From Spirosoma utsteinense (lineage in GTDB: Bacteria > Bacteroidota > Bacteroidia > Cytophagales > Spirosomataceae): DNA of 64,000 bases. The notes below the pieces were generated by a model that saw only the letters and a list, made by a program, of their open reading frames with translations, was not told the DNA's origin and searched no databases. A program made the translations under genes and the position numbers. Location: NCBI RefSeq assembly GCF_014282275.1, contig NZ_VFIA01000018.1, positions 62,001 through 126,000 on the forward strand. Reading direction: 5' to 3'. Each line of letters begins with the position of its first letter. The stretch's first letter is position 1. Of the stretch, positions 25,982 through 34,620 are shown piece after piece.

Positions 25982-26836
25982 CTATTGAAAGGAAACGGCC
26001 GTCTGTTGCTGCTCGCCCAGGCCTTCGATACCCAGTTTGACCACGTCACCAGGCTTTAGGTAACGGGGTGGTTTCAGGCCCAGCCCTACACCCGCCGGGG
26101 TACCCGTTGAGATAACATCGCCAGGGAGCAGCGTCATGAACTGGCTGATGTAACTCACCAGCGTCGGCACATTGAAAATCATATCGTCGGTATTGGAATC
26201 CTGCAACGGCTCATCGTTGACGCTGAGCCAGAGGTGCAGGGCGTTCGGGTCAGGGATCTCGTCCTTCGTAACGAGATAGGGCCCCAGTGGCGCAAATGTA
26301 TCAGCACTTTTGCCCTTTACCCATTGACCGCCCCGTTCCAATTGCCAGGCCCGTTCCGAATAGTCGTTATGCAGCGCATACCCGGCCACATAATCCATGG
26401 CGTCGTCCAGCTCGACATAGCTGGCCTGTTTGCCGATGATGATAGCAAGCTCAACTTCCCAGTCGGTTTTTTCCGATCGCTTGGGAATAATAACGTCATC
26501 ATTGGGACCGCAGAGCGCCGTTGTCGCTTTGAAGAACAGGATTGGTTCGGCTGGCGTTGGCGCACCCGTTTCGGCCGCGTGTTTGGCGTAGTTCAGCCCC
26601 ACGCAAATAAGCTTGGAAGGCCGTTTGATGCACGGCCCAAAGCGCACGTCGTTCGCCACTTCAGGGCATGTAGGTGCATGCGCTGTCAGCCAGTGGGCTA
26701 ATCGGTCGGGACCGTTGGTGGCGAAGAACGATTCGTCATAGTCTTCGCCAAAATGCGTGACGTCGATGTGCTGACCGGTGGCGAGTACAACGCCGGGATG
26801 TTCGTGGTTACTGGTGCCGAAGCGGAAGAGTTTCAT
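25982..26836 (-). CDS. FAH-family hydrolase (2,4-diketo-3-deoxy-sugar-acid hydrolase type)
   Basis: 284 residues. The first 60 residues form the N-terminal cap, followed by the FAH core: KLICVGLNYAKHAAETGAP, EPILFFKATTALCGPNDDVIIP, DWEVELAIIIGKQ with acidic metal ligands, and GDVISTGTPAGVGLGLKPPRYLKPGDVV at the C-terminus. In the non-phosphorylated fucose and rhamnose routes this family cleaves the 2,4-diketo acid into pyruvate and lactate. It is placed between the lactonase and the second SDR, the order expected for such an operon. Confidence 0.88.
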   Translation of the reverse strand: MKLFRFGTSNHEHPGVVLATGQHIDVTHFGEDYDESFFATNGPDRLAHWLTAHAPTCPEVANDVRFGPCIKRPSKLICVGLNYAKHAAETGAPTPAEPILFFKATTALCGPNDDVIIPKRSEKTDWEVELAIIIGKQASYVELDDAMDYVAGYALHNDYSERAWQLERGGQWVKGKSADTFAPLGPYLVTKDEIPDPNALHLWLSVNDEPLQDSNTDDMIFNVPTLVSYISQFMTLLPGDVISTGTPAGVGLGLKPPRYLKPGDVVKLGIEGLGEQQQTAVSFQ

Positions 26837-26947
26837 GCAAACAAATGTGATACAAAATGAAAAGCAGTCAAGAGAGCAAGTTTAACCATGTTCAGGGTCA
26901 GTGGAGGTTGGTGTCCTCAACCCGGCCTTCACCCCAAACGATAGTTA

Positions 26948-27721
26948 TCAGGTATTCAGTCGCGTGAAGCCTCCATCCAGCGGGTAATCACAACCAGTTA
27001 CGAAACCTGCTTCGTCGGAACAGAGGTAAAGCGCCAGCGCACCCACCTCCGATGGCTCGGCCATCCGGCCAATAGGCTGTGTTTTAGACAACTTCTCGAA
27101 CATCTCCGCTTCCTGACCGGGGTAACTCTTGGCCAGAAAACCGTCGACGAAGGGCGTATGCACCCGCGCCGGCGAAATGCAGTTGCAGCGAATCTTGTCG
27201 GCCAGGTAATCTTTCGCTACTGATAAGGTCATTGTCAGCACGGCCCCTTTACTCATGGAATAAGCAAAACGTTCCGAAAGGCCCAGCGACGCAGCCACGG
27301 AAGCCATGTTAAGAATAACCCCCCCACCATTTGCCTTCAGGTGCGGAATGACGGCATAAAGGCAATTATAAACACCTTTGACGTTGATTCGGAAGATTCG
27401 GTCGAAGTCGGCTTCGGTGGTGGTTTCAACCGTCCCGATGTGCGATACACCCGCGTTGTTGACCAGAATATGGATCGGTTCCTGAGCCGCAATCCGTCCG
27501 ATGACTTCCACCGCCTGCTGCTGGTTCGATACATCTACGGCGTGACCGGTGGCCTTATTGCCCAGTCGGCGAATGTCGCTGGCTACCTGTTCCGCCTGTC
27601 CGCCGTTAAGATCGAGAATGTGAACATGCGCACCCGCCTGGGCAAAACCCTGCGCAATAGCCAGCCCGATACCACTGGCTCCGCCAGTGATCAGGGCAGT
27701 TTTGTATTGAAGTGAAAACAT
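26948..27721 (-). CDS. SDR dehydrogenase, probable 2-keto-3-deoxy-L-fuconate dehydrogenase
   Basis: 257 residues with intact SDR chemistry: TGGASGIG (12-19), NNAG (88-91), Ser141, Tyr154-Ser-Met-Ser-Lys158, and the C-terminal YPLDGGFT motif. Asp37 after the second strand (HILDLNG) points to NAD preference. In the L-fucose/L-rhamnose route an SDR oxidises the 2-keto-3-deoxy acid to the diketo acid that the neighbouring FAH protein cleaves. It lies 226 bp after the dehydratase gene start region on the same strand, with a palindromic element between them. Confidence 0.82.
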   Translation of the reverse strand: MFSLQYKTALITGGASGIGLAIAQGFAQAGAHVHILDLNGGQAEQVASDIRRLGNKATGHAVDVSNQQQAVEVIGRIAAQEPIHILVNNAGVSHIGTVETTTEADFDRIFRINVKGVYNCLYAVIPHLKANGGGVILNMASVAASLGLSERFAYSMSKGAVLTMTLSVAKDYLADKIRCNCISPARVHTPFVDGFLAKSYPGQEAEMFEKLSKTQPIGRMAEPSEVGALALYLCSDEAGFVTGCDYPLDGGFTRLNT

Positions 27722-27736
27722 CGTTTTTAGTTATAC

Positions 27737-27895
27737 GTAGAGACGCAACCCTTTGCGTCTGTATATGCGTCAGCAACCCTTTATATCTGTATATGCGTCA
27801 GCAACGCACGCTCATCCATAGCAACCAGGCGACGCAACGGACTGACACAAAAAGGTTGCTGACGCATATGCAGACGCAAAGGGTTGCATCTCTAC
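27737..27895. repeat. Palindromic intergenic element, family A copy 1
   Basis: Outer arms of about 43 bp at 27737-27779 and 27853-27895 are reverse complements with two or three differences; the core is GTAGAGACGCAACCCTTTGC. Inside, TCTGTATATGCGTCAGCAAC occurs twice in direct orientation (27758-27777 and 27786-27805). Much of the arm sequence recurs at 38262-38347. The element fills the gap between the dehydratase and SDR genes. Confidence 0.88.
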
Positions 27896-29559
27896 AGTGA
27901 AACGCCCCGTTTCCAGGGAATGAAATCGTCCTGACCCAGCCCTTCGGCCTTCGTTGTTTCTTCGCCCGATGCCAGCCGAATGACATATTCCAGCAAGGCG
28001 TCGGCATTCTCGTCAATGCGCTGTTCACCGTCAATGATCGGGCCACTGTCGAAGTCGATGACATCGGGCATCCGGTTTTTAAGGGCGGTGTTGGTAGCCA
28101 CCTTTACCACCGGGCAAATGGGGTTGCCGGTTGGTGTGCCAAGGCCCGTTGTAAACAAAATCAGGTTCGTGCCCGACCCGGCCATTCCGGTTGTAGCCTC
28201 CACATCGTTGCCGGGTGTGCAAAGCAGGTTCAACCCAGGCCTGGTAGCGGGTTCAGCGTAGTCGAGTACGTCGGTAACGGGAGCCGTTCCCCCTTTTTTG
28301 GCGGCCCCTGCCGATTTGATAGCGTCGGTGATGAGACCATCTTTGATATTGCCCGGCGACGGATTCATATCGAAACCTGACCCGGCAGCTTCAGCCTGGG
28401 CTGAGTAGCTACTCATCAGGTCGATAAACTTCTGTGCTTTGGTCGTATCGTCGGTCCGGTTGATGAGTTCCTGTTCTACGCCGTTGAGTTCCGGAAATTC
28501 GGCCAATACGGTTTTCCCACCCAGGGCTACCAGAATATCAGACAATTGACCCAGGGCGGGGTTGGCTGAAATCCCCGAGAACCCATCCGACCCACCACAT
28601 TTCAGTCCAACTGTCAGGGCGCTTAGCGGGGCAGGCTGCCGTTTCAGTTTATTAACTTCGGTCAGGCCCATGAACGTTTGGGTAACGGCCTGCGACATCA
28701 AGGCGTATTCGGTACCCGCCTGTTGTTCGAAAAGCAGCAGTGGCTTATCGAACTTCGGGTTCTGGCGCTTTATTTCCTCGCCGATCATATTGGCCTGCAG
28801 GTGCTGGCATCCCAGGCTCAGAACGGTCGCCCCCGCTACGTTGGGGTTGTTGATGAACCCGGCCAGCAACGAACACAGGTAAGCCGAATCCTGGCGCGTG
28901 CCACCACAGCCCATCTCGTGGGTCAAAAACTTGATTCCGTCGATATGCTCAAACGGTCGGCGGGCGGGCTCGTGGGCAAGCGTCCGATTCTGGTCAGGGT
29001 CAACGAACGGCTGCATCTTTTTAATGACATCGACCTGGCCAGACCGGTACAGACTAACTAACTCATGCACCTGCTGGCGATAGGTTTCTGGCTGGGAATA
29101 GCCAAGTTCGCGCTCAAAAGCATCTTTAAGAATCAGCACATTGCGATTTTCGCAGAAAACCAGCGGCACCACCAGCCAATAGTTACGCGTACCAACACTA
29201 CCATCGGCGCGGTGGTAACCCATGAACGTGCGGTCCTGCCAGCGCGAAACATCAGGCGGCTGCCAGGCGTAAGGCTGTTTTTTGTCAAGGCCATAGCCCT
29301 CCGCGTCGTGTTTGAGATTGAAGGTCGTAATGGATTCCCCCCGGCGGATTGGCTGGGTAGCTTTGCCCACCAGCACACCATACATGTAAATAGGGTCGCC
29401 GGGATGGCGGTCTTCCGTTACAAACTTATGCTTGGCACCCACGGCATAGGGCAAGTCGTACACAGCATTATCAAATTCTATTCGCTCCCCGGCCGACAGA
29501 TTGCGCAGGGCAACAATGACGTTATCAGCGGGGTGAACTTTCAGCACTCGGGCAAGCAT
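27892..29559 (-). CDS. UxaA-family dehydratase (altronate hydrolase type)
   Basis: 555 residues. The N-terminal 90 residues form a SAF-type domain (MLARVLKVHPADNVIVAL, then GERIEFDNAV), followed by the UxaA core with MGYHRADGSVGTRNYW near 115-130, CGGTRQDSAYLC, LSLGCQHLQAN, GLKCGGSDGFSGISANPALG, and the C-terminal GLGTPTGNPICPVVKVATN. The conserved Cys and His residues are those used for iron binding in this family. UxaA enzymes dehydrate D-altronate or D-galactarate; here the neighbours point to L-fuconate or a similar acid. Its stop lies at the edge of a palindromic element. Confidence 0.88.
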   Translation of the reverse strand: MLARVLKVHPADNVIVALRNLSAGERIEFDNAVYDLPYAVGAKHKFVTEDRHPGDPIYMYGVLVGKATQPIRRGESITTFNLKHDAEGYGLDKKQPYAWQPPDVSRWQDRTFMGYHRADGSVGTRNYWLVVPLVFCENRNVLILKDAFERELGYSQPETYRQQVHELVSLYRSGQVDVIKKMQPFVDPDQNRTLAHEPARRPFEHIDGIKFLTHEMGCGGTRQDSAYLCSLLAGFINNPNVAGATVLSLGCQHLQANMIGEEIKRQNPKFDKPLLLFEQQAGTEYALMSQAVTQTFMGLTEVNKLKRQPAPLSALTVGLKCGGSDGFSGISANPALGQLSDILVALGGKTVLAEFPELNGVEQELINRTDDTTKAQKFIDLMSSYSAQAEAAGSGFDMNPSPGNIKDGLITDAIKSAGAAKKGGTAPVTDVLDYAEPATRPGLNLLCTPGNDVEATTGMAGSGTNLILFTTGLGTPTGNPICPVVKVATNTALKNRMPDVIDFDSGPIIDGEQRIDENADALLEYVIRLASGEETTKAEGLGQDDFIPWKRGVSL

Positions 29560-29694
29560 CGAATACGTTGTTTTTTTAGATAGAGAGACGAATTAGCCTA
29601 AAATATACCAGTCTTTGCCAAAAAGTTTACCCCCTACTGTTGCGATTCTGACCGGCTTTACCAAGTTTTGGTTCCCCGACTTCCAGCCCTTGCC
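29560..29694. promoter_or_regulatory. Divergent promoter region between sugar-acid operon and acyltransferase gene
   Basis: 135 bp between the minus-strand dehydratase start at 29559 and the plus-strand ATG at 29695. It must contain the promoter of the whole catabolic operon. No regulator gene lies next to it, and no clear palindromic operator was seen. Confidence 0.5.
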
Positions 29695-30930
29695 ATGTCT
29701 GAACCACTCTCCAACGCCACCAATGTGCTGTCTGCCAGCCCTGTACCGGCCCACTTGCCGGTAGGCGGCCGGCTGATATCGATGGATGCCTATCGGGGCT
29801 TCGTGATGATCCTGATGGCCGCCGAGCTACTAAATTTTCAGCACCTCCATGAATCATTTCCCAACAGTTCCTTGTGGGCTCTGCTGGCGTATCACCAAAG
29901 CCACGTCGAGTGGGCCGGCTGTTCGCTGCACGACCTGATCCAGCCATCATTTTCGTTTCTGGTTGGCGTTGCCCTCCCTTACTCCGTCGCCAGTCGGACC
30001 GCGCTGGGGCAATCATTTCGCACGCAGTTTGGTCACGTACTCCGTCGGTCGTTTATTCTCATTCTACTCGGCATTTTTCTTCGATCTGTTCACGCCACAC
30101 AAACGTACTTTACGTTTGAAGATACCCTCTCACAGATTGGCCTGGGTTATCCGTTCCTGTTCCTGATTGGTAGCAGTCCCCGGCCCCGGCTGGTCTGGAG
30201 CGCGCTGGGCACTATCCTGATCGGCTACTGGCTGGCGTTCATACTGTATCCGGCCAGTCCGGGCTTTACCTACAGCGCCGTTGGGGTACCGGTCGACTGG
30301 CCCGAGCACTATACCGGCCTATCGGCTCATTTCAATAAAAACAGCAACCTCGCCTGGGCCTTCGATACCTGGTTTCTGAACCTGTTTCCGCGCGAAAAGC
30401 CATTTCTGTTCAATGGTGGCGGGTATGCAACGCTGAGCTTTATCCCTACCCTCGGCACTATGTTGCTGGGCCTGATTGCCGGGCGTACCCTCCGGGCGGG
30501 TCTGCCTCAGGGCGACATACTAAAACGCTTCCTTATCCTTGGGGTAGCTGGCATAAGCCTTGGTATACTCCTGCACGTAACAGGAATCTGCCCCGTTGTG
30601 AAGCGCATCTGGACACCTGCCTGGGTTTTGTTCAGCGGAGGTCTATGCTTCGGTCTGTTAACTTTTTTCTACTACGTTATCGATGTTAGCGGGCATAAGA
30701 AATGGGCGTTCCCGTTGATAGTTGTTGGCATGAACTCCATTGCTATTTATTGCCTTGTTCACCTGATCGACCGATTTATTATCAGTTCATTTTACATCCA
30801 CCTGGGTCATGGCCCCTTTCTGCTGGCAGGTCAGGCTTATGAACCGCTGTTGATCGGTATGGCTACGCTGGCCGTTTTTTACCTTATACTCCGGTGGATG
30901 TACCGCCGGAAACTCTTCATTCGTATCTGA
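29695..30930 (+). CDS. Membrane acyltransferase-like protein (DUF5009/HGSNAT-like)
   Basis: ATG at 29695 is chosen over an upstream TTG; 411 residues. After a polar N-terminus comes [20 protein letters not shown], the first-helix signature of the heparan-alpha-glucosaminide N-acetyltransferase/DUF5009 group, then [25 protein letters not shown] and further helices, about ten in total. Homologues are integral membrane proteins thought to move or acetylate amino sugars, often next to catabolic genes. It is divergent from the sugar-acid operon, and the actual substrate is unknown. Confidence 0.82.
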   Translation: MSEPLSNATNVLSASPVPAHLPVGGRLISMDAYRGFVMILMAAELLNFQHLHESFPNSSLWALLAYHQSHVEWAGCSLHDLIQPSFSFLVGVALPYSVASRTALGQSFRTQFGHVLRRSFILILLGIFLRSVHATQTYFTFEDTLSQIGLGYPFLFLIGSSPRPRLVWSALGTILIGYWLAFILYPASPGFTYSAVGVPVDWPEHYTGLSAHFNKNSNLAWAFDTWFLNLFPREKPFLFNGGGYATLSFIPTLGTMLLGLIAGRTLRAGLPQGDILKRFLILGVAGISLGILLHVTGICPVVKRIWTPAWVLFSGGLCFGLLTFFYYVIDVSGHKKWAFPLIVVGMNSIAIYCLVHLIDRFIISSFYIHLGHGPFLLAGQAYEPLLIGMATLAVFYLILRWMYRRKLFIRI

Positions 30931-30935
30931 TCCCT

Positions 30936-30979
30936 TGTCGTTGCGGGTTAACTCTGTGTTTAGTCAACCCGCAACGACA
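30936..30979. terminator. Stem-loop between acyltransferase and adenine deaminase genes
   Basis: Arms TGTCGTTGCGGGTTAAC (30936-30952) and GTCAACCCGCAACGACA (30963-30979) pair with one mismatch over a 10-nt loop, starting 6 bp after the upstream stop. No long T-run follows, so it may be a weak terminator or a processing hairpin. Confidence 0.6.
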
Positions 30980-30991
30980 GTATTATTCCTT

Positions 30992-32683
30992 ATGACAACC
31001 GCCAACATCCTGAATCTCTTCGATCAGACAATTTCCTACGGTACCCTTATCATTGAAAATGGTCATATCGCCCGTATCGAACTCCTCGGCCCCGAGCGTC
31101 CCGGCGAACCGTATATACTCCCCGGTTTTGTCGATGCTCATGTTCATGTCGAAAGCTCATTGCTCACCCCCCCGCAGTTTGCCCGGCTGGCCGTCGTTCA
31201 CGGCACGGTAGCCACCGTATCTGACCCGCATGAGATTGGTAATGTGCTGGGCGTACCCGGTGTTACCTATATGATTACGGAAGGATCGAAAGTGCCGTTT
31301 AAATTTATGTTCGGGGCTCCCTCCTGCGTGCCCGCCACCACCTTCGAAACAGCTGGTGCCACCATCGATGTCGACGGCGTCCGTGAACTGCTGTCCCGCA
31401 GTGAGATCGGTTACCTGGCCGAAGTAATGAACTTCCCGGGCGTGCTAATGAACGACCCTGACCTTATTGCCAAGATCGAACTGGCCAAAGCAGCTAACAA
31501 ACCCGTTGATGGTCACGCACCGGGGCTGGTCGGTCCGGATGCGCAGCGTTACATTGACGCAGGCATCACCACCGACCACGAATGTTTTACGTACGATGAA
31601 GGTCTCGACAAAGCCCGGCGCGGCATGAACATCCTTATTCGTGAGGGCAGCGCAGCCCGCAACTTCGACGCGCTGATTCCGTTGCTGGCTGAGTTTCCGG
31701 CCCAGATCATGTTCTGCTCCGACGATAAACACCCCGATACGCTCGTTGACGGGCATATCAATCAGCTGGTGCTGCGGGCGCTGGCGGCAGGGCATTCTCT
31801 TTGGAACGTCCTGCGCGCGGCTTGCCTCAATCCGGTCATGCATTACAGGATGCGCGTAGGTTTGCTGCAGCAGGGCGACCCCGCCGATTATATCGTCGTC
31901 GACAATCTGACCAATTTTCGTTTGCAGCAAACCGTCATCGATGGCCAGACCGTGGCTCGGGACGGGAAGTCAATGATTCCTGATTTGCGGAGTGAGGCTG
32001 TCAACCAGTTCAACTGCTCGCTAAAAACAGCGGCCGATTTTGCCGTGGCGGCTTCGGGTAGTTACCCACTTCGGGTTATTGAAGCCCTCGATGGACAGCT
32101 TATCACGAATGAACTTCTGGTCGAACCCCGCATTGAAAACGGTCAGCTTGTGCCTGATGTCGATCGCGGCATTCTGAAGCTGGTTGTAGTCAATCGGTAC
32201 CAGGACACCCCCCCGGCGATTGCCTTTATCAAGAACGTTGGCCTGACCCACGGTGCCATTGCATCGTCGGTTGGTCACGACTCGCATAATATCACGGCCG
32301 TTGGCTGTGACGACGAAAGTATATGCCGGGCCGTTAACCTGGTGATTGCGGCAAGGGGGGGCTTATCGGCAGTAGGACAGACAACAAACACCCACCGCTC
32401 AACTAGTGGCACTAATAGCACAGCAAGTGACTTATTTGTAAACGAAAAGTTACTACCGCTACCTGTTGCAGGGCTTATGAGCGACGCAGATGGGTATGAA
32501 GTAGCCAGGGAGTATATTTTACTTGACCAGTTTGCGAAAAAAGACTTAAAAAGCACGCTATCAGCTCCTTATATGACACTTTCATTCATGGCTTTACTGG
32601 TTATTCCGGCGCTGAAACTCAGTAATATGGGCTTATTTGATGGAAATGTGTTCGATTTTACCACTCTTCAAAAAATGCCATAG
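30992..32683 (+). CDS. ade: Adenine deaminase
   Basis: ATG at 30992 gives 563 residues; the open frame further upstream runs through the stem-loop and is unlikely to be translated. Metal-binding motif GFVDAHVHVESSLLTP near residues 50-65, HGTVATVSDPHEIGNVLG, DHECFTYDE, and FCSDDKHPDTLVDGHIN are all present, as is the C-terminal domain with VGHDSHNITAVGCDDESIC. The enzyme converts adenine to hypoxanthine in purine salvage. A CNT nucleoside transporter is encoded 28 kb away but not in the same unit. Full length. Confidence 0.95.
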   Translation: MTTANILNLFDQTISYGTLIIENGHIARIELLGPERPGEPYILPGFVDAHVHVESSLLTPPQFARLAVVHGTVATVSDPHEIGNVLGVPGVTYMITEGSKVPFKFMFGAPSCVPATTFETAGATIDVDGVRELLSRSEIGYLAEVMNFPGVLMNDPDLIAKIELAKAANKPVDGHAPGLVGPDAQRYIDAGITTDHECFTYDEGLDKARRGMNILIREGSAARNFDALIPLLAEFPAQIMFCSDDKHPDTLVDGHINQLVLRALAAGHSLWNVLRAACLNPVMHYRMRVGLLQQGDPADYIVVDNLTNFRLQQTVIDGQTVARDGKSMIPDLRSEAVNQFNCSLKTAADFAVAASGSYPLRVIEALDGQLITNELLVEPRIENGQLVPDVDRGILKLVVVNRYQDTPPAIAFIKNVGLTHGAIASSVGHDSHNITAVGCDDESICRAVNLVIAARGGLSAVGQTTNTHRSTSGTNSTASDLFVNEKLLPLPVAGLMSDADGYEVAREYILLDQFAKKDLKSTLSAPYMTLSFMALLVIPALKLSNMGLFDGNVFDFTTLQKMP

Positions 32684-32785
32684 TTCCACAAAAAAACTTT
32701 ATTCGCTCACCTTTTTAAATTCAATTTAATATCAATATGTTTACACAGTTCAAGACCCAACCTAATCATACCCCCCTAACCGCTT

Positions 32786-33385
32786 ATGGCCCGCTCCCGT
32801 ACGCAAACTGGTCCCGACGACGAAACATTATGGAATATGTTTCGTAATGGTGACGAAAATGCTTTCGCCCGCCTATATCAAAATTATGTACAAACCCTCT
32901 ACCACTATTGCGCTCACTTTGCCACTGATCGGGCACTGATCAAGGACTGTATTCACGACCTGTTCGTTGAACTGTGGAAACACCGTACCACTATTGGCCC
33001 TACGACATCGGTACGGTTTTACCTGATGGCTTCCATCAAACGTAAACTCGTTCGGCACCTTACCGCTGAACAGAAATTCGTAAGTCAGGATGAAATGCTG
33101 AACGGCCGACGCATTGGCGACACGCTGCCCGGCGCTGATCCTTCCCACGAAAATCAGCTCATTTCTCACGAAGAGGATTCGTTCATGAATGACTGCCTGC
33201 ACCAGGCACTCGACAAGCTGCCCCGCCGTCAGCGCGAAGCGGTTCACCTGCGTTACTTTCAAAACATGAGCAACGAAGAAATTTCCTCGCTTATGCAGAT
33301 CAATATTCAATCCGTTTATAACCTGATCTTTGGCGCTATGAGTAACCTCAAGCGTTACGTCACTCCCGAAAGTGTTTCTTTTTAA
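32786..33385 (+). CDS. ECF sigma-70 family RNA polymerase sigma factor
   Basis: 199 residues. Region 2 is FARLYQNYVQTLYHYCAHFATD with DCIHDLFVELWKHR (about 28-70), followed by region 4 ALDKLPRRQREAVHLRYFQNMSNEEISSLMQINIQSVYNLI (about 140-180), the helix-turn-helix that reads the -35 box. Unlike most Bacteroidota ECF factors it has no FecR-type anti-sigma or TonB receptor beside it, so its control and targets are unknown. A strong terminator follows. Confidence 0.92.
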   Translation: MARSRTQTGPDDETLWNMFRNGDENAFARLYQNYVQTLYHYCAHFATDRALIKDCIHDLFVELWKHRTTIGPTTSVRFYLMASIKRKLVRHLTAEQKFVSQDEMLNGRRIGDTLPGADPSHENQLISHEEDSFMNDCLHQALDKLPRRQREAVHLRYFQNMSNEEISSLMQINIQSVYNLIFGAMSNLKRYVTPESVSF

Positions 33386-33411
33386 TCCTGACTACTCCTA
33401 AACCTGAACAT

Positions 33412-33450
33412 TGCCTGATAGCCATTAACCCGGCTATCAGGCATTTTTTT
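33412..33450 (+). terminator. Terminator after the ECF sigma gene
   Basis: Arms TGCCTGATAGCC (33412-33423) and GGCTATCAGGCA (33432-33443), 8-nt loop, then seven T residues. Classic intrinsic terminator 27 bp past the stop. Confidence 0.92.
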
Positions 33451-33552
33451 TAACAGACAAGGTACTTATTAACAGTCACTTACATATATTTTTAGCGTGT
33501 ATATTTTATACCCTAAACGGACCTTAACAGCCCGTTTTTTTGTTGATATGGT

Positions 33553-34572
33553 ATGCAGTTTCACACCGATTTTTCCTTCGAACCACTCTCTGGTCGCATC
33601 GGCCTTAACAGCCATATTGTGACGGTTGGGTCGTGCTTTGCCGAGGTCATGGGACACCGGCTGGCCAATCATAAGCTATCCGTTCTGAACAATCCGTTTG
33701 GTACAGTCTTCAACCCGGTTTCGATAGCGAAACTGCTGACCTCCGCCCTGCACGGAACTATCCCTGATGAGAACCTCTATCTTGAGCGGGATGGTATCTG
33801 GTTTCACTACGACTTTCATTCCTCGCTTTGGGCGTCAACCCAGGACGACCTGCGCGAGAAGCTCATTGATCGGCTGCAACAGACAGCTGACGCGCTCCGG
33901 AAAGCTGACTTCCTGATGCTTACCCTTGGCTCGGCAGTAGTTTACCGACACATACAGACAGGTAGCGTGGTGGCTAACTGTCACAAAATGCCGCCTTCTC
34001 TTTTCGAGAAATACCTGTATGCCTACGAATACCTACAGGAAGACCTGAAACGACTGATGAAGACGCTCAACAGGGCCAATCCATCACTTACGGTACTACT
34101 AACCGTAAGCCCCGTTCGGCATACGCGCGATACGTTGACGATCAACCAGGTGAGTAAATCGACCTTGCGGGTGGTAGCACACGAACTAACGGTCTGGAAT
34201 AAGTGGATTCAGTATGTACCGGCTTATGAGTTGATGATGGACGACCTGCGCGATTATCGGTTTTACGAAGCCGATCTGATTCATCCGACTAAACAGGCCC
34301 ACGACTATATTTTCGGGAAGTTTGCCGATAGCGCTTTTGATGCCGAACTTCGCACCTTCGTCACGGAATGGACGCAGGTGAGCCGGTCACTGGCCCACCG
34401 CCCGCTCTATGGCGAACAGTCTCCCGCGCACCAACAGTTTCTGACTAAACTGGAAACGCAGCTGGAAACGCTTTCAGCGCGTGTGGACGTATCTGCGGAA
34501 CTGGCTGATGTGCGTAGTCGTTTACAACAGGGAGAAAAGGAGCGGCTTAACGGACTGGGAGAAATTGCTTAG
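33553..34572 (+). CDS. GSCFA-domain protein
   Basis: 339 residues. The defining motif VGSCFAE is at residues 25-31, preceded by the usual F-short N-terminus. MLTLGSAVVYRH, NCHKMP and LTVSPVRHTRD follow, the last being a typical GSCFA/SGNH-like block, and DLIHPTKQAHDYIFGKF supplies the C-terminal Asp-x-x-His. The fold is SGNH-hydrolase-like, so an esterase or acyl-modifying role is plausible but unproven. It is followed after about 50 bp by the Mrp gene. Length and motifs are complete. Confidence 0.9.
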   Translation: MQFHTDFSFEPLSGRIGLNSHIVTVGSCFAEVMGHRLANHKLSVLNNPFGTVFNPVSIAKLLTSALHGTIPDENLYLERDGIWFHYDFHSSLWASTQDDLREKLIDRLQQTADALRKADFLMLTLGSAVVYRHIQTGSVVANCHKMPPSLFEKYLYAYEYLQEDLKRLMKTLNRANPSLTVLLTVSPVRHTRDTLTINQVSKSTLRVVAHELTVWNKWIQYVPAYELMMDDLRDYRFYEADLIHPTKQAHDYIFGKFADSAFDAELRTFVTEWTQVSRSLAHRPLYGEQSPAHQQFLTKLETQLETLSARVDVSAELADVRSRLQQGEKERLNGLGEIA

Positions 34573-34620
34573 TGAAGCGGCCTTCCCTTCCCCTCTTTTT
34601 TTTCCTTTCTTCCTTTTACT

